Positions 44,760 through 52,518 of a stretch of 64,000 nucleotides of DNA are shown here, one piece after another. The stretch's first letter is position 1, and each line of letters opens with the position of its first letter. The translations under genes and the position numbers were made by a program. The notes under the pieces are model-generated. The model was not told the DNA's origin and ran no database searches. It worked only from the letters and a program-made list of their open reading frames with translations. This DNA is from DASVEE01 sp036380735 (GTDB lineage: Bacteria; Acidobacteriota; Thermoanaerobaculia; Gp7-AA8). The stretch lies in assembly GCA_036380735.1 (NCBI GenBank), contig DASVEE010000014.1:1-64000 (forward strand). Reading direction: 5' to 3'.

Positions 44760-46385
44760 CTATCGCCGGTACCCCTTCCCCCGGATGGTCCTTCCCGGCA
44801 GCGCGCCGGTCATCTTCCCGTCGCGCAGCACCGGCACGCCGTTCACGATCACGTCACTCACTCCCTCGGAGTAGTGATGCGGATCGTCGAAGCGGGAGAG
44901 GTCGCGGATCGCTTCGGGGTCGAAGATGGCGATGTCCGCTTTCATCCCGGGACGGAGGATCCCGCGGTCGTCGAAGCCGACGCGGAGCGCGGCCTGCGAC
45001 GTCACCTTGCGCACCGCTTCTTCCAGCGTGAAGAGCTTCACGTCGCGGACGTAGTGCCCGACGACGCGAGCGAACGTGCCGTAGGCGCGGGGGTGGATGT
45101 ACGTGTTACTCGCGCGCGACGCCGCCGTGGGCGAGCCGGAGTCGGCGCCGACGGAGACGAACGGCTGCTTCAGCGCGTACTGCATGTCGTCCTCGTGCAT
45201 CGAGAAGTAGATGACGTGCGGCGAGCTGGGGTTCTCCTCGAACAGCTCGATCAGCGCCTCGTCGGGCGCGAGGTTCATCTCTCGAGCGATGTCCTCGAGG
45301 TACTTCTTCGCGTACTGCTTCTGCGCGTCGTTGCCGATGCGCGCGACGAAGATCCCTTTCTCGCCGCGGCGCTCGACCTGCTTGCGCAGTGCTTCGGCGA
45401 TGCGCGCGCGATCGGCGGGGTTCTTCAGCCGCTCGCGGAAGTCGTCGTAGCCGCCGTCCATCGCCCAGTCGGGTGCGAGAGTGCTGAGCGACGTGCCCGA
45501 CGCGGGATACGGATAGACGTTCGCCGCGACGTCGACGCCGTTGCGGCGCGCTTCCTCGATGCGCGAGATCACGTGCGGCATGCGCCCCCAGTTCGCGCGG
45601 CCGCCGAGCTTGAGGTGCCAGATGTTGACCGGGATGTTCGCCTCGCGGCCGATGCGGAACGCTTCGTCGAGCCCCATGTCGATGCGGTCACCCTCATCGC
45701 GCATGTGCGTGAAGTACATGCCGCCATGCTTCGCCGCCACCCTGGCCAGGTTCACCAGTTCCTCGGTCGTCGAATACATTGCCGGGACGTAGATGAGCGA
45801 CGACGAGAGCCCGATGGCGCCGTCGCGCATCGCCTGGTCGACGATCGCTTCCATCTGGCGCATCTCGTCGCCGGTCGGCACGCGGTCGGTGTCGCCGATG
45901 ACCATCGCCCGCGGGTTCGACGAGCCGACGAACAGCGCGAAGTTGATGCCGGCGCCGCGGCGGTCGAGCAGATCGAGGTAGTCGCCGAGCGTCTGCCACG
46001 GGCGGTCCTTCGTCGGCTCACCCTTCACCGGGCCGGGCGAATGCCCTTCGCCCGTCACCTCGGTCGTCACGCCCTGACGCACCTTCGCCTCGACGGCCGG
46101 GTCGCTGAGCACGGAGCCTTGCGACTGCCCGAGGAGGTCGATGAAGCCTGGGGAGACGATCCGGCCTTTGGCGTCGAGCGTGTCCTTCGCCTGCGTCGCG
46201 CTCAGGTCGCCGATGGCGACGATGGTGGTGCCGCGGATGCCGACGTCGCCGCGGAACCAGGGAGCGCCGGTCCCGTCGAGGATGCGGCCGTTCGTGATCT
46301 TGAGGTCGAGCATGTCGTTCTTCACCGGAGGTGTCGTGGTCGTGCAGGCGGTGAGGAGCAGGGCCGCGAGTGCGAGTCGTTTCAT
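44760..46385 (-). CDS. D-aminoacylase-like amidohydrolase lipoprotein lacking HxH
   Basis: 541 aa. A lipobox (LALAALLLTAC, Cys about residue 14) precedes an amidohydrolase: LKITNGRILDGTGAPWFRGD, the KGRIVSPGFID strand, MYFTHMRDEGDRIDM, NIPVNIWHLKLGG and FVSVGADSGSPTAASRA. The layout matches N-acyl-D-amino-acid deacylases. The usual metal-binding HxH after PGFID is absent (PGFIDLLGQSQG) and the GNCG cysteine region reads TGEGH. Catalysis may differ or use fewer metals. It overlaps lysA by 4 bp, so the two are co-translated, suggesting peptide or diaminopimelate-linked metabolism. Confidence 0.85.
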   Translation of the reverse strand: MKRLALAALLLTACTTTTPPVKNDMLDLKITNGRILDGTGAPWFRGDVGIRGTTIVAIGDLSATQAKDTLDAKGRIVSPGFIDLLGQSQGSVLSDPAVEAKVRQGVTTEVTGEGHSPGPVKGEPTKDRPWQTLGDYLDLLDRRGAGINFALFVGSSNPRAMVIGDTDRVPTGDEMRQMEAIVDQAMRDGAIGLSSSLIYVPAMYSTTEELVNLARVAAKHGGMYFTHMRDEGDRIDMGLDEAFRIGREANIPVNIWHLKLGGRANWGRMPHVISRIEEARRNGVDVAANVYPYPASGTSLSTLAPDWAMDGGYDDFRERLKNPADRARIAEALRKQVERRGEKGIFVARIGNDAQKQYAKKYLEDIAREMNLAPDEALIELFEENPSSPHVIYFSMHEDDMQYALKQPFVSVGADSGSPTAASRASNTYIHPRAYGTFARVVGHYVRDVKLFTLEEAVRKVTSQAALRVGFDDRGILRPGMKADIAIFDPEAIRDLSRFDDPHHYSEGVSDVIVNGVPVLRDGKMTGALPGRTIRGKGYRR

Positions 46386-47650
46386 GGCATCCCTCTCAGC
46401 AGGTCGTCGAACGTCTGGCGCTCGCGCACGAGCCGGACTTCGTCGCCGTCGACGAGCACTTCCGCCGGCAGCCGCCGCTCGTTGTACACCGAGGCCATGG
46501 AGAAGCCGTACGCGCCGGCGTCACAGAACGCGATCAAATCGCCGTTGTGCGTCGGATCGATGGCGCGCGTCTCCGTCTGGCCGCTGCTGTCGCGTGTGAA
46601 GATGTCGCTCGACTCGCAGAGGTTGCCGGCGACGACCAGCTCCTCACGAAGAATGCTCCCGTCGTACGACTGCCGCAGCGAGGCGTCGCTGCCGCTCGAC
46701 GCATTGAGGATGTGGTGATACGCGCCGTACTTCGACGGGCGCACGAGGTGGTTGAAGCCGGTGTCGACGCCGAGCCATTCGATCCCCGCGCTCATGCGCT
46801 TCGAAGTGACGCGCGCGAGGAGGATGCCGCACTCGGCGACGACGTAGCGGCCCGGCTCGAGGATCGCCGTGAGGCCGCGCCGCTCCAGCACCGGCTTCGC
46901 CAGCTCGGTCAGGAAATGACCGTACTCCTCGATCGGGAAGTCCGCGTCGCCCGGACGATACGGCGTGGCGATCCCGCCGCCGAAGTTGATCCAGCGCAGG
47001 TTGCCGAAGCTCTCACTGAGATCCAACAGTTGCTGCGCCGAAGCGAGGAGCGGCGCGACGTGGTCGACCCCGGAGCCGATGTGCGCGTGGAGCCCGACGA
47101 CCTTCCGTCCGGAGTCCTCCACAATCATTCGCGCGCTCTCGACCTCCGCGAGATCGATCCCGAACTTGACGCTGTTGCCGGCGGTGATCACATCGTGGTG
47201 ATGCCCCGCGCCCACGTCCGGATTCACACGGAGGGCAATCGGATTCGTCAGCTCCAGCGCGATCACCCGGTCGATCTCCGACATGGAGTTGACGTTGATC
47301 ACGATTCGGGGATCGGGGATCGCACGCAGGTCGTCGTCGCTCACGTTGGAGCACGTGAACCAGATGTCCTCCGCCGCGAAGCCGGCGCGCATCGCGAGAA
47401 AGATCTCCCCCGGCGACACGGCATCGCAGCCGAACCCGGCCTCCTTCACGACCCTCAGGATCGAAAGGTTGCCGTTCGCCTTCATGGCGTAAAAGGGCCG
47501 GAACGGAAGCCCCGCAAACGCCCGCGTGATCCGCGAAGTCTGCCGCCGCAGAATCTCGGCATCGTAGATGTAGGCCGGCGTGCCGAAACGCGCGGCCAAC
47601 TCAGGGGTGGAGATGTTGCCGATATGAAGAACACCATCGCGATACTGCAT
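46382..47650 (-). CDS. lysA: Diaminopimelate decarboxylase
   Basis: 422 aa, fold III pyridoxal-phosphate enzyme making lysine from meso-diaminopimelate. PLP lysine in PFYAMKANGNLSILR, glycine-rich phosphate loop region NFGGGIATPY, ALRVNPDVGAGHHHD, LEPGRYVVAECG, and the second active-site block AFCDAGAYGFSMASVYNERR. A TACACT box lies 10 bp before ATG 47650 with no Shine-Dalgarno. It is divergent from thyA across a 244-bp gap holding a 7-bp array. Confidence 0.95.
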   Translation of the reverse strand: MQYRDGVLHIGNISTPELAARFGTPAYIYDAEILRRQTSRITRAFAGLPFRPFYAMKANGNLSILRVVKEAGFGCDAVSPGEIFLAMRAGFAAEDIWFTCSNVSDDDLRAIPDPRIVINVNSMSEIDRVIALELTNPIALRVNPDVGAGHHHDVITAGNSVKFGIDLAEVESARMIVEDSGRKVVGLHAHIGSGVDHVAPLLASAQQLLDLSESFGNLRWINFGGGIATPYRPGDADFPIEEYGHFLTELAKPVLERRGLTAILEPGRYVVAECGILLARVTSKRMSAGIEWLGVDTGFNHLVRPSKYGAYHHILNASSGSDASLRQSYDGSILREELVVAGNLCESSDIFTRDSSGQTETRAIDPTHNGDLIAFCDAGAYGFSMASVYNERRLPAEVLVDGDEVRLVRERQTFDDLLRGMP

Positions 47651-47660
47651 CGAGCGCGAG

Positions 47661-47666
47661 AGTGTA
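47661..47666 (-). promoter_or_regulatory. TACACT box before lysA
   Basis: On the minus strand TACACT lies 10 bp before the lysA ATG. Candidate -10 of a leaderless transcript. Confidence 0.35.
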
Positions 47667-47675
47667 GCCGAGAAA

Positions 47676-47856
47676 GGGCTCAGGGCTCAGGGCCCAGGGC
47701 TCAGGTGGACTGCGCCGGATTGGTGAGCGCCGCCCGAGCGGATGATCCGCGAGTCCTGCGCCTTCGACGTGTGGACGGCGCGTTCCTGCCTTTTGCCCGC
47801 AGCCCCGCCCGCCGAGCGCGAGCCCCTGAGCCCTGGGCCCTGAGCTCTGAGCCCTT
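47676..47856. repeat. 7-bp GGGCTCA palindromic array with 114-bp loop
   Basis: 5' arm 47676-47705 (GGGCTCA-GGGCTCA-GGGCCCA-GGGCTCA-GG); 3' arm 47820-47856 (GCCCCTGAGCCCTGGGCCCT and following). It lies in the divergent lysA/thyA gap, so it cannot act only as a terminator. Confidence 0.88.
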
Positions 47857-47881
47857 GCCCACCGGGCACCGAACCCTCTGC

Positions 47882-47887
47882 GATAAT
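47882..47887 (+). promoter_or_regulatory. GATAAT box before thyA
   Basis: GATAAT lies 7 bp before ATG 47895. No Shine-Dalgarno between them. Confidence 0.35.
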
Positions 47888-47894
47888 GCCCCCC

Positions 47895-48689
47895 ATGCAG
47901 CAATACCTGTCGCTTGTTCGGCACATACTCGATCATGGGGCGCGGAAGACGGATCGTACGGGGACCGGGACGCTCAGCGTGTTCGGGCCGCAGTTGCGGT
48001 TCGATCTGGCCGCGGGGTTTCCGCTTCTCACGACCAAGAAGGTGCACCTCCGGTCGATCATCTATGAGTTGCTCTGGTTCCTGGCGGGGGAGACGAATGT
48101 CCGCTGGTTGAACGAGAACAAGGTCACGATCTGGGACGAGTGGGCGGACGAGCAGGGGGAGCTGGGGCCGGTGTATGGCTACCAGTGGCGGTCATGGCCG
48201 GCGGCGGATGGGCGGCACATCGACCAGATCTCGGAAGTGATCGAGCAGATCAAGCGGAACCCCGATTCGCGGCGGCTGGTCGTGAGCGCGTGGAACGTCG
48301 GGGAGCTGGACAAGATGGCGCTGGCGCCGTGTCACGCGCTGTTCCAGTTCTACGTGGCGGAGGGGAAGCTCTCCTGCCAGCTCTACCAGCGGAGCGCAGA
48401 TGTGTTTCTCGGCGTGCCGTTCAACATCGCGTCATACGCGCTCCTCACGATGATGGTCGCGCAGGTCTGCAACCTCGGGCTCGGCGAATTCGTTCATACG
48501 TTCGGGGATACTCACCTTTATCTCAACCACCTCGATCAGGCGAGAGAACAGCTCGGCCGCGCTCCTCGGCCTTTACCGGTCATGAGGTTGAACCCGGAGG
48601 TGCGGTCGATCTTCGACTTCAAGTTCAGCGACTTCACGCTGGAGAACTACGACCCGCATCCTTCGATCAAGGCGCCGATCGCCGTATGA
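47895..48689 (+). CDS. thyA: Thymidylate synthase
   Basis: A 264-aa enzyme, same length as E. coli ThyA, making dTMP from dUMP with methylenetetrahydrofolate. Catalytic Cys146 lies in LAPCHALFQFY. Other signatures: DRTGTGTLSVFG, VWDEWADEQGELGPVYGYQW-like core (here TIWDEWADEQGELGPVYGYQ), RRLVVSAWN and QLYQRSADVFLGVPFNIASY. ATG 47895 gives the family N-terminus (MQQYLSLVRHILDHG). It overlaps folA by 4 bp. Confidence 0.98.
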   Translation: MQQYLSLVRHILDHGARKTDRTGTGTLSVFGPQLRFDLAAGFPLLTTKKVHLRSIIYELLWFLAGETNVRWLNENKVTIWDEWADEQGELGPVYGYQWRSWPAADGRHIDQISEVIEQIKRNPDSRRLVVSAWNVGELDKMALAPCHALFQFYVAEGKLSCQLYQRSADVFLGVPFNIASYALLTMMVAQVCNLGLGEFVHTFGDTHLYLNHLDQAREQLGRAPRPLPVMRLNPEVRSIFDFKFSDFTLENYDPHPSIKAPIAV

Positions 48690-49213
48690 CCATCTCCATC
48701 ATCGCCGCGCTCGCCGACAACGGCATCATCGGACGCGACAACCAGATCCCCTGGCGGCTGTCGTCGGACCTCAAGCGCTTCAAGGCGCTGACGATGGGGC
48801 ACCACCTCATCGTCGGCCGGAAGACCTTCGAGTCGATCGGCCGCGTCCTTCCGGGACGGAAGATGGTCGTCATTACCCGCGACGCCAGCTACACGGCCGA
48901 GGGCGTGCAGGTCGTGCACTCATTGGATGAGGCGCTGCGGGTCGCCGACGTCGAGGCGCACACCTTCGTCGGTGGCGGCTCCGAGATCTACGCTCAGGCG
49001 CTGCACCTGGCCGACCGCATGTACCTGACGCGCGTGCACGCCGAGGTGGAGGGCGACGCCGTTTTCCCCGAATTCGACGAAGTCGAGTGGTCCCTCGTTG
49101 ACGCCGAACACTTCGAAGCCGACGATAAGAACGAATTCCCCTATTCGTTTTTAACGTATACGAGGAACGCCGGAGTCGAACTGCACCCGAAGCTGGGGGA
49201 TGAAGGCGGGTAG
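48686..49213 (+). CDS. folA: Dihydrofolate reductase
   Basis: 175 aa, reduces dihydrofolate made by ThyA. IIAALADNGIIGRDNQIPWR opens the fold; WRLSSDLKRFKALTMGHHLI, IVGRKTFESIGRVLPGRKMV and FVGGGSEIYAQAL follow. The ATGA overlap with thyA couples both enzymes of the thymidylate cycle. Confidence 0.97.
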   Translation: MTISIIAALADNGIIGRDNQIPWRLSSDLKRFKALTMGHHLIVGRKTFESIGRVLPGRKMVVITRDASYTAEGVQVVHSLDEALRVADVEAHTFVGGGSEIYAQALHLADRMYLTRVHAEVEGDAVFPEFDEVEWSLVDAEHFEADDKNEFPYSFLTYTRNAGVELHPKLGDEGG

Positions 49214-49233
49214 GGGCGAGGGGACGCGAAGAC

Positions 49234-49328
49234 CGAATTAAGAATTTCGAATTTCGAATGAAGAATTGTCGATGGCGCCGTTTCCGCGCCGACATTCTTC
49301 ATTCCCAATTCGAAATTCTTAACTCTCA
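49234..49328. repeat. 7-bp AATTCGA palindromic array
   Basis: 5' arm GAATTAAGAATTTCGAATTT and following; 3' arm ATTCTTCATTCCCAATTCGA and AATTCTTAA. Loop contains GGCGCCGTTTCCGCGCC. It lies after folA, next to an orphan 9-bp arm. Confidence 0.85.
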
Positions 49329-49368
49329 GAACTCTGCGCGGCCATGTCCCCGACGTGCGCGCACCTAT

Positions 49369-49394
49369 ACGTCCTATTTGTCCTATCGTTTCCC
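49369..49394. repeat. 9-bp array, short 3' arm fragment
   Basis: GTCCTATTT-GTCCTATCGTTTCCC: the conserved 3' end of the 9-bp family, without 5' arm, 41 bp after the 7-bp array. Confidence 0.8.
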
Positions 49395-49453
49395 TGCTGT
49401 TTCCTTTTCCGTTGATCGTGCGGGCAGCCCGCTGAGGCAGAATCCCGCCCAAC

Positions 49454-50689
49454 GTGTACCTCCGCCTCCTTCGCGAGAATCGCGACTTTCGGCTCCTCTA
49501 CCTCGGTGCCCTGATCTCCCTCGGCGGCGACTGGTTTCTCGCGGTGGCGCTGCTCGATCTGGTGCTCGAGCTCACCGGCTCCGCGACGCTCGCGTCGCTG
49601 ATGCTGCTCTGCTCCACGCTGCCAATCTTCTTCACGACGCCGGTCGCGGGCCACGTGGTCGACAAGTCGGACCGGCGGAAGGTGATGATCGCGGTCGATC
49701 TGTTGCGCGCGGTGGCCTGTCTGCTCCCGCTCCTGGCGCGCTCGCCGGCGATGCTGCCGTTCGCGTACCTCGGCGTCATCCTCATCTCCGTCGGCTCGGC
49801 GTACTTCGAGCCCGCCATGCACGCCGCGCTGCCGAACATCGTCAAGCCGGAGGAGCTCGGCGCCGCGAACGTCCTCATGGGGTCGACTTGGGGGACGATG
49901 CTCGCCGTCGGCTCCGCGCTCGGCGGCCTCGTCACCGCGAGCCTCGGCCGCGACGCCTCGTTTCTCGTCGATTCCGCGAGCTTCCTCCTCTCCGCCTTCT
50001 TCCTCTGGCGCATGCGGGGACGGTTCGCGCAGGACTTGTCCGAGGACCATGAGCATCCGACGTTTTTCAAGGCGCTGCGGGAGACGTTCGCGTACGCCAA
50101 AGCGCACCCGCGCGTCCTCGGCCTCCTCACGTGCAAGGGGGGCTACGGCACCGGCGGCGGCGTCATCGCCCTGGTGAGCATTTACGGCAGGGAAGTCTTC
50201 CACGCCGGCGCGTGGGGCATCGGGCTGCTCTACGCGGCGCGGGGCCTGGGCGCGCTCACCGGACCCTTTCTCGTCCGCGGGATCATCCGCTCGGAGAACC
50301 GGCAGTACCGGGCGATCGCCGGATGCATGCTGCTGTTCGGCATTGGCTACACGGCGCTGGCGCTCTCCGGCTCGCTCGTGCTCGGGATGATCGCGATCTT
50401 CGTGGCCCACCTCGGCGGCGGCGCCTCGTGGCAGATCTCCACGTACGGCCTGCAGCGCGAGACGCCCGATCGGCTGCGCGGCCGTGTCTTCGCCGCGGAC
50501 TACGGCTTCCTCACGCTGACGATGGCGCTCTCGAGCCTCGGCGCCGGCGTCCTGGCCGACGCAATCGGGCCCTATCCGGCCACCATCGGGATCGCTTCGC
50601 TCACGATCCTGTTCGCGCTGGCGTGGGGCACGTGGACGTGGAAGCTGTGGCGCGAGCAAAATTCTGATGTAGCCGTCGGCCAGCCCTGA
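49454..50689 (+). CDS. MFS transporter
   Basis: A 411-aa inner-membrane protein with about 11-12 helices. The loop between helices 2 and 3 (VDKSDRRKVMIAVDLLRAVA) is the major facilitator motif A. FRLLYLGALISLGGDWFLAV and STWGTMLAVGSALGGLVTAS resemble the enterobactin-exporter-like (EntS) branch. Substrate unknown. Start is GTG 49454; no Shine-Dalgarno is obvious. It is convergent with the next gene. Confidence 0.9.
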   Translation: MYLRLLRENRDFRLLYLGALISLGGDWFLAVALLDLVLELTGSATLASLMLLCSTLPIFFTTPVAGHVVDKSDRRKVMIAVDLLRAVACLLPLLARSPAMLPFAYLGVILISVGSAYFEPAMHAALPNIVKPEELGAANVLMGSTWGTMLAVGSALGGLVTASLGRDASFLVDSASFLLSAFFLWRMRGRFAQDLSEDHEHPTFFKALRETFAYAKAHPRVLGLLTCKGGYGTGGGVIALVSIYGREVFHAGAWGIGLLYAARGLGALTGPFLVRGIIRSENRQYRAIAGCMLLFGIGYTALALSGSLVLGMIAIFVAHLGGGASWQISTYGLQRETPDRLRGRVFAADYGFLTLTMALSSLGAGVLADAIGPYPATIGIASLTILFALAWGTWTWKLWREQNSDVAVGQP

Positions 50690-50730
50690 CTCTACAGTCG
50701 AACCACTCCGACTCTGCAGTCGGATCGATC
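50687..50730. repeat. Tandem small hairpins in convergent gap
   Basis: Two units about 20 bp apart, each GACT-loop-AGTC: GACTCTACAGTC and CCGACTCTGCAGTCGG. This is the only convergent gap without a 9-bp array, 88-bp palindrome or canonical terminator. Confidence 0.45.
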
Positions 50731-50754
50731 CCTTCGACACTCGATCCCAACGCT

Positions 50755-51756
50755 CTACTGCACCGGAAACGCCATCGCGTTCTGGTCGATCCGGGTGACA
50801 GCCGCCTCACAGCGGATCGCGGCTAGCTGCTCCGGCGTCAGCACCGCGGAGAAGCCGAGCAGCGCCGAGTCGTACACGTGGATCGCCCGGAAGCCGTACT
50901 TCGCCTCCAGCATCGCGGTCATCGCGACGGCGTCGGTGCCGTCGCGGAACTGCACGATCCAGCCGGGTGCCACGAAGGCGCCGTCGTAATAGACGATCGT
51001 CGCGGGCGCCGCGCAGCTCGGCGCCACCTCGAAGTCCCTCGTCGGGCGGCGCTCCAGCGGCATGCGGAACGTCGGGTCGCCCGTGTCGTTGCGGATGACC
51101 GAGGCGAAGGCGTAGACCGGCTCGGGCGAGGAGACCTGCGCCGTCCGCGCGCCCGGCGGCGCCGCGATCTGCACCACCGAGAACGCCGGCACGAACACGG
51201 AGAACGGGCCGCGGACAAACGCCGCGTCGAAGACGAACGCCACACGGACCGGTGCCGCCGTCGGATTGGCGACACCCACGTTCGTCCGTTCGTTCTCCGT
51301 CACGGAAAGCCCGGTGAGGCTGGGCTGCTTCGACAGCGCGGTCAGGGGGAGCCCGTCGACGAACTGGCCGAAGGTGCCGTGCGGTCCCTCGTTGGTGATC
51401 GCCGCGCCCGCCGCGAGCTGTCCTTCGGCCACGCTCGTCCGGACGAAGACCATGCCGAGGGCGTGGTCGCGGCCGAGCTGCTGGCGGATGAAGTCGGGGA
51501 AACGGACGGTGCCGCGCGCCGGGATGTCCACCGTGAACGTCTGGCGGTCGTCGCCCTGCACGAACTCCACCGCGACCGGGATCGAGTGGTACTCGAACGT
51601 GAGGTTCGTGATGACCAGTTCCGTGCGCCAGATGGAGCCCGCGAAACCAACCGTACGCCCGGCGATCGGGATCAGCACCTCACGGCCGACGAGCGGCGCG
51701 GCGGAGGCGACGACGGCGAGGGAGAGGAGGAACAGCGCGACGATGGTGGTCCGCAT
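50755..51756 (-). CDS. Secreted protein with C-terminal inhibitor I9 domain
   Basis: 333 aa. Signal peptide residues 1-19 (IVALFLLSLAVVASA). Two beta-rich domains follow (IPIAGRTVGFAGSIWRTELV, VTENERTNVGVANPTAAPVR). The last 70 residues (IVQFRDGTDAVAMTAMLEAK, YDSALLGFSAVLTPEQLAAI) match peptidase inhibitor I9, the subtilase propeptide that folds and inhibits the protease. No subtilase is attached or adjacent. It may be a free extracellular protease inhibitor or chaperone. A TATAAC box lies 7 bp before ATG 51756. Confidence 0.75.
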   Translation of the reverse strand: MRTTIVALFLLSLAVVASAAPLVGREVLIPIAGRTVGFAGSIWRTELVITNLTFEYHSIPVAVEFVQGDDRQTFTVDIPARGTVRFPDFIRQQLGRDHALGMVFVRTSVAEGQLAAGAAITNEGPHGTFGQFVDGLPLTALSKQPSLTGLSVTENERTNVGVANPTAAPVRVAFVFDAAFVRGPFSVFVPAFSVVQIAAPPGARTAQVSSPEPVYAFASVIRNDTGDPTFRMPLERRPTRDFEVAPSCAAPATIVYYDGAFVAPGWIVQFRDGTDAVAMTAMLEAKYGFRAIHVYDSALLGFSAVLTPEQLAAIRCEAAVTRIDQNAMAFPVQ

Positions 51757-51763
51757 GTATGCG

Positions 51764-51769
51764 GTTATA
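51764..51769 (-). promoter_or_regulatory. TATAAC box before the I9 gene
   Basis: On the minus strand TATAAC lies 7 bp before ATG 51756; no Shine-Dalgarno. Candidate leaderless promoter, but the upstream gene's end is only 19 bp away. Confidence 0.3.
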
Positions 51770-51774
51770 GCATG

Positions 51775-52443
51775 TCAGCCCGTCGCCGGAACATTGATGG
51801 GACGAATGGTCCACACGAGCGCCGACACCGGCCCGATCAGAAAGTACGACAGCCCCGAAAAGGCGATCAACCGGCCCGGCAGTGTGAGCGCCAGCAGCGT
51901 CGAGAGCAGCCCGATGCCGACGTAGCCCACGTACATCAGCATGTACTTGCGCGTGAACGCGAGCTCCAGCTCCGACAGCTCGAGCGCTTCGCGCTGCTTG
52001 TAGGCGTGCAGATAGAGGAGCGAGAAGACCGTAAAGAGCCCGGCGAAACCGACGCCGTAGATGACCATCAGCGTGATCATGTCGCCGCGCGTCACCGCCC
52101 CCTTCGCCAAACCGCCCGTGAGCAGCGAGAAGAGGAACTTCAGCGGATAGATGTAGAAGAGGACGAGGAACAGCAGCACCGTATTGAGCACGATCGTGTA
52201 GCTGTCCTGCAACCCGAAGCGCCGGAAGAACGTGTAGTGCGCATGCCAGATCCAGACGAGGATGGCGAAGCAGATCGTGAACGCCACGAAGCCGCGCATC
52301 GCCTCGGCGAGCTCCGCGAAGGTGCGCGGCACCTCGAGCGAGATGACGATCAGCGTCAGCGCGAAACCAAAGACGACGTCGCTGAAGGCCTCGACGCGCG
52401 AGACCTCCGTCGCACGAGTGCGAATCGAAGGCTTGGGTGGCAT
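51775..52443 (-). CDS. TMEM175-family potassium channel-like protein
   Basis: 222 aa with six membrane helices. The first helix carries RVEAFSDVVFGFALTLIVIS, the FSD motif of the TMEM175/DUF1211 family, in which bacterial members form tetrameric K+ channels. It ends 18 bp before the I9-domain gene on the same strand. A TACACT box lies 6 bp before ATG 52443, fitting a leaderless start. An 88-bp palindrome and the insertion sequence lie just upstream. Confidence 0.85.
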   Translation of the reverse strand: MPPKPSIRTRATEVSRVEAFSDVVFGFALTLIVISLEVPRTFAELAEAMRGFVAFTICFAILVWIWHAHYTFFRRFGLQDSYTIVLNTVLLFLVLFYIYPLKFLFSLLTGGLAKGAVTRGDMITLMVIYGVGFAGLFTVFSLLYLHAYKQREALELSELELAFTRKYMLMYVGYVGIGLLSTLLALTLPGRLIAFSGLSYFLIGPVSALVWTIRPINVPATG

Positions 52444-52449
52444 GCGGGC

Positions 52450-52455
52450 AGTGTA
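52450..52455 (-). promoter_or_regulatory. TACACT box before the TMEM175-like gene
   Basis: Minus-strand TACACT with 6 bp to ATG 52443 and no Shine-Dalgarno. Confidence 0.35.
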
Positions 52456-52492
52456 ACTTGGCAGGAAGACCAATGTGCCGTTCCGCTGCGCT

Positions 52493-52518
52493 GTCCGCCG
52501 GGCAAAGCCCGGGGCTAG
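52493..52518. repeat. 88-bp palindrome, left part split by IS
   Basis: GTCCGCCGGGCAAAGCCCGG followed by GGCTAG, matching the start of the reverse complement of 40047-40134. CTAG at 52515-52518 is the target duplication. Confidence 0.9.
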
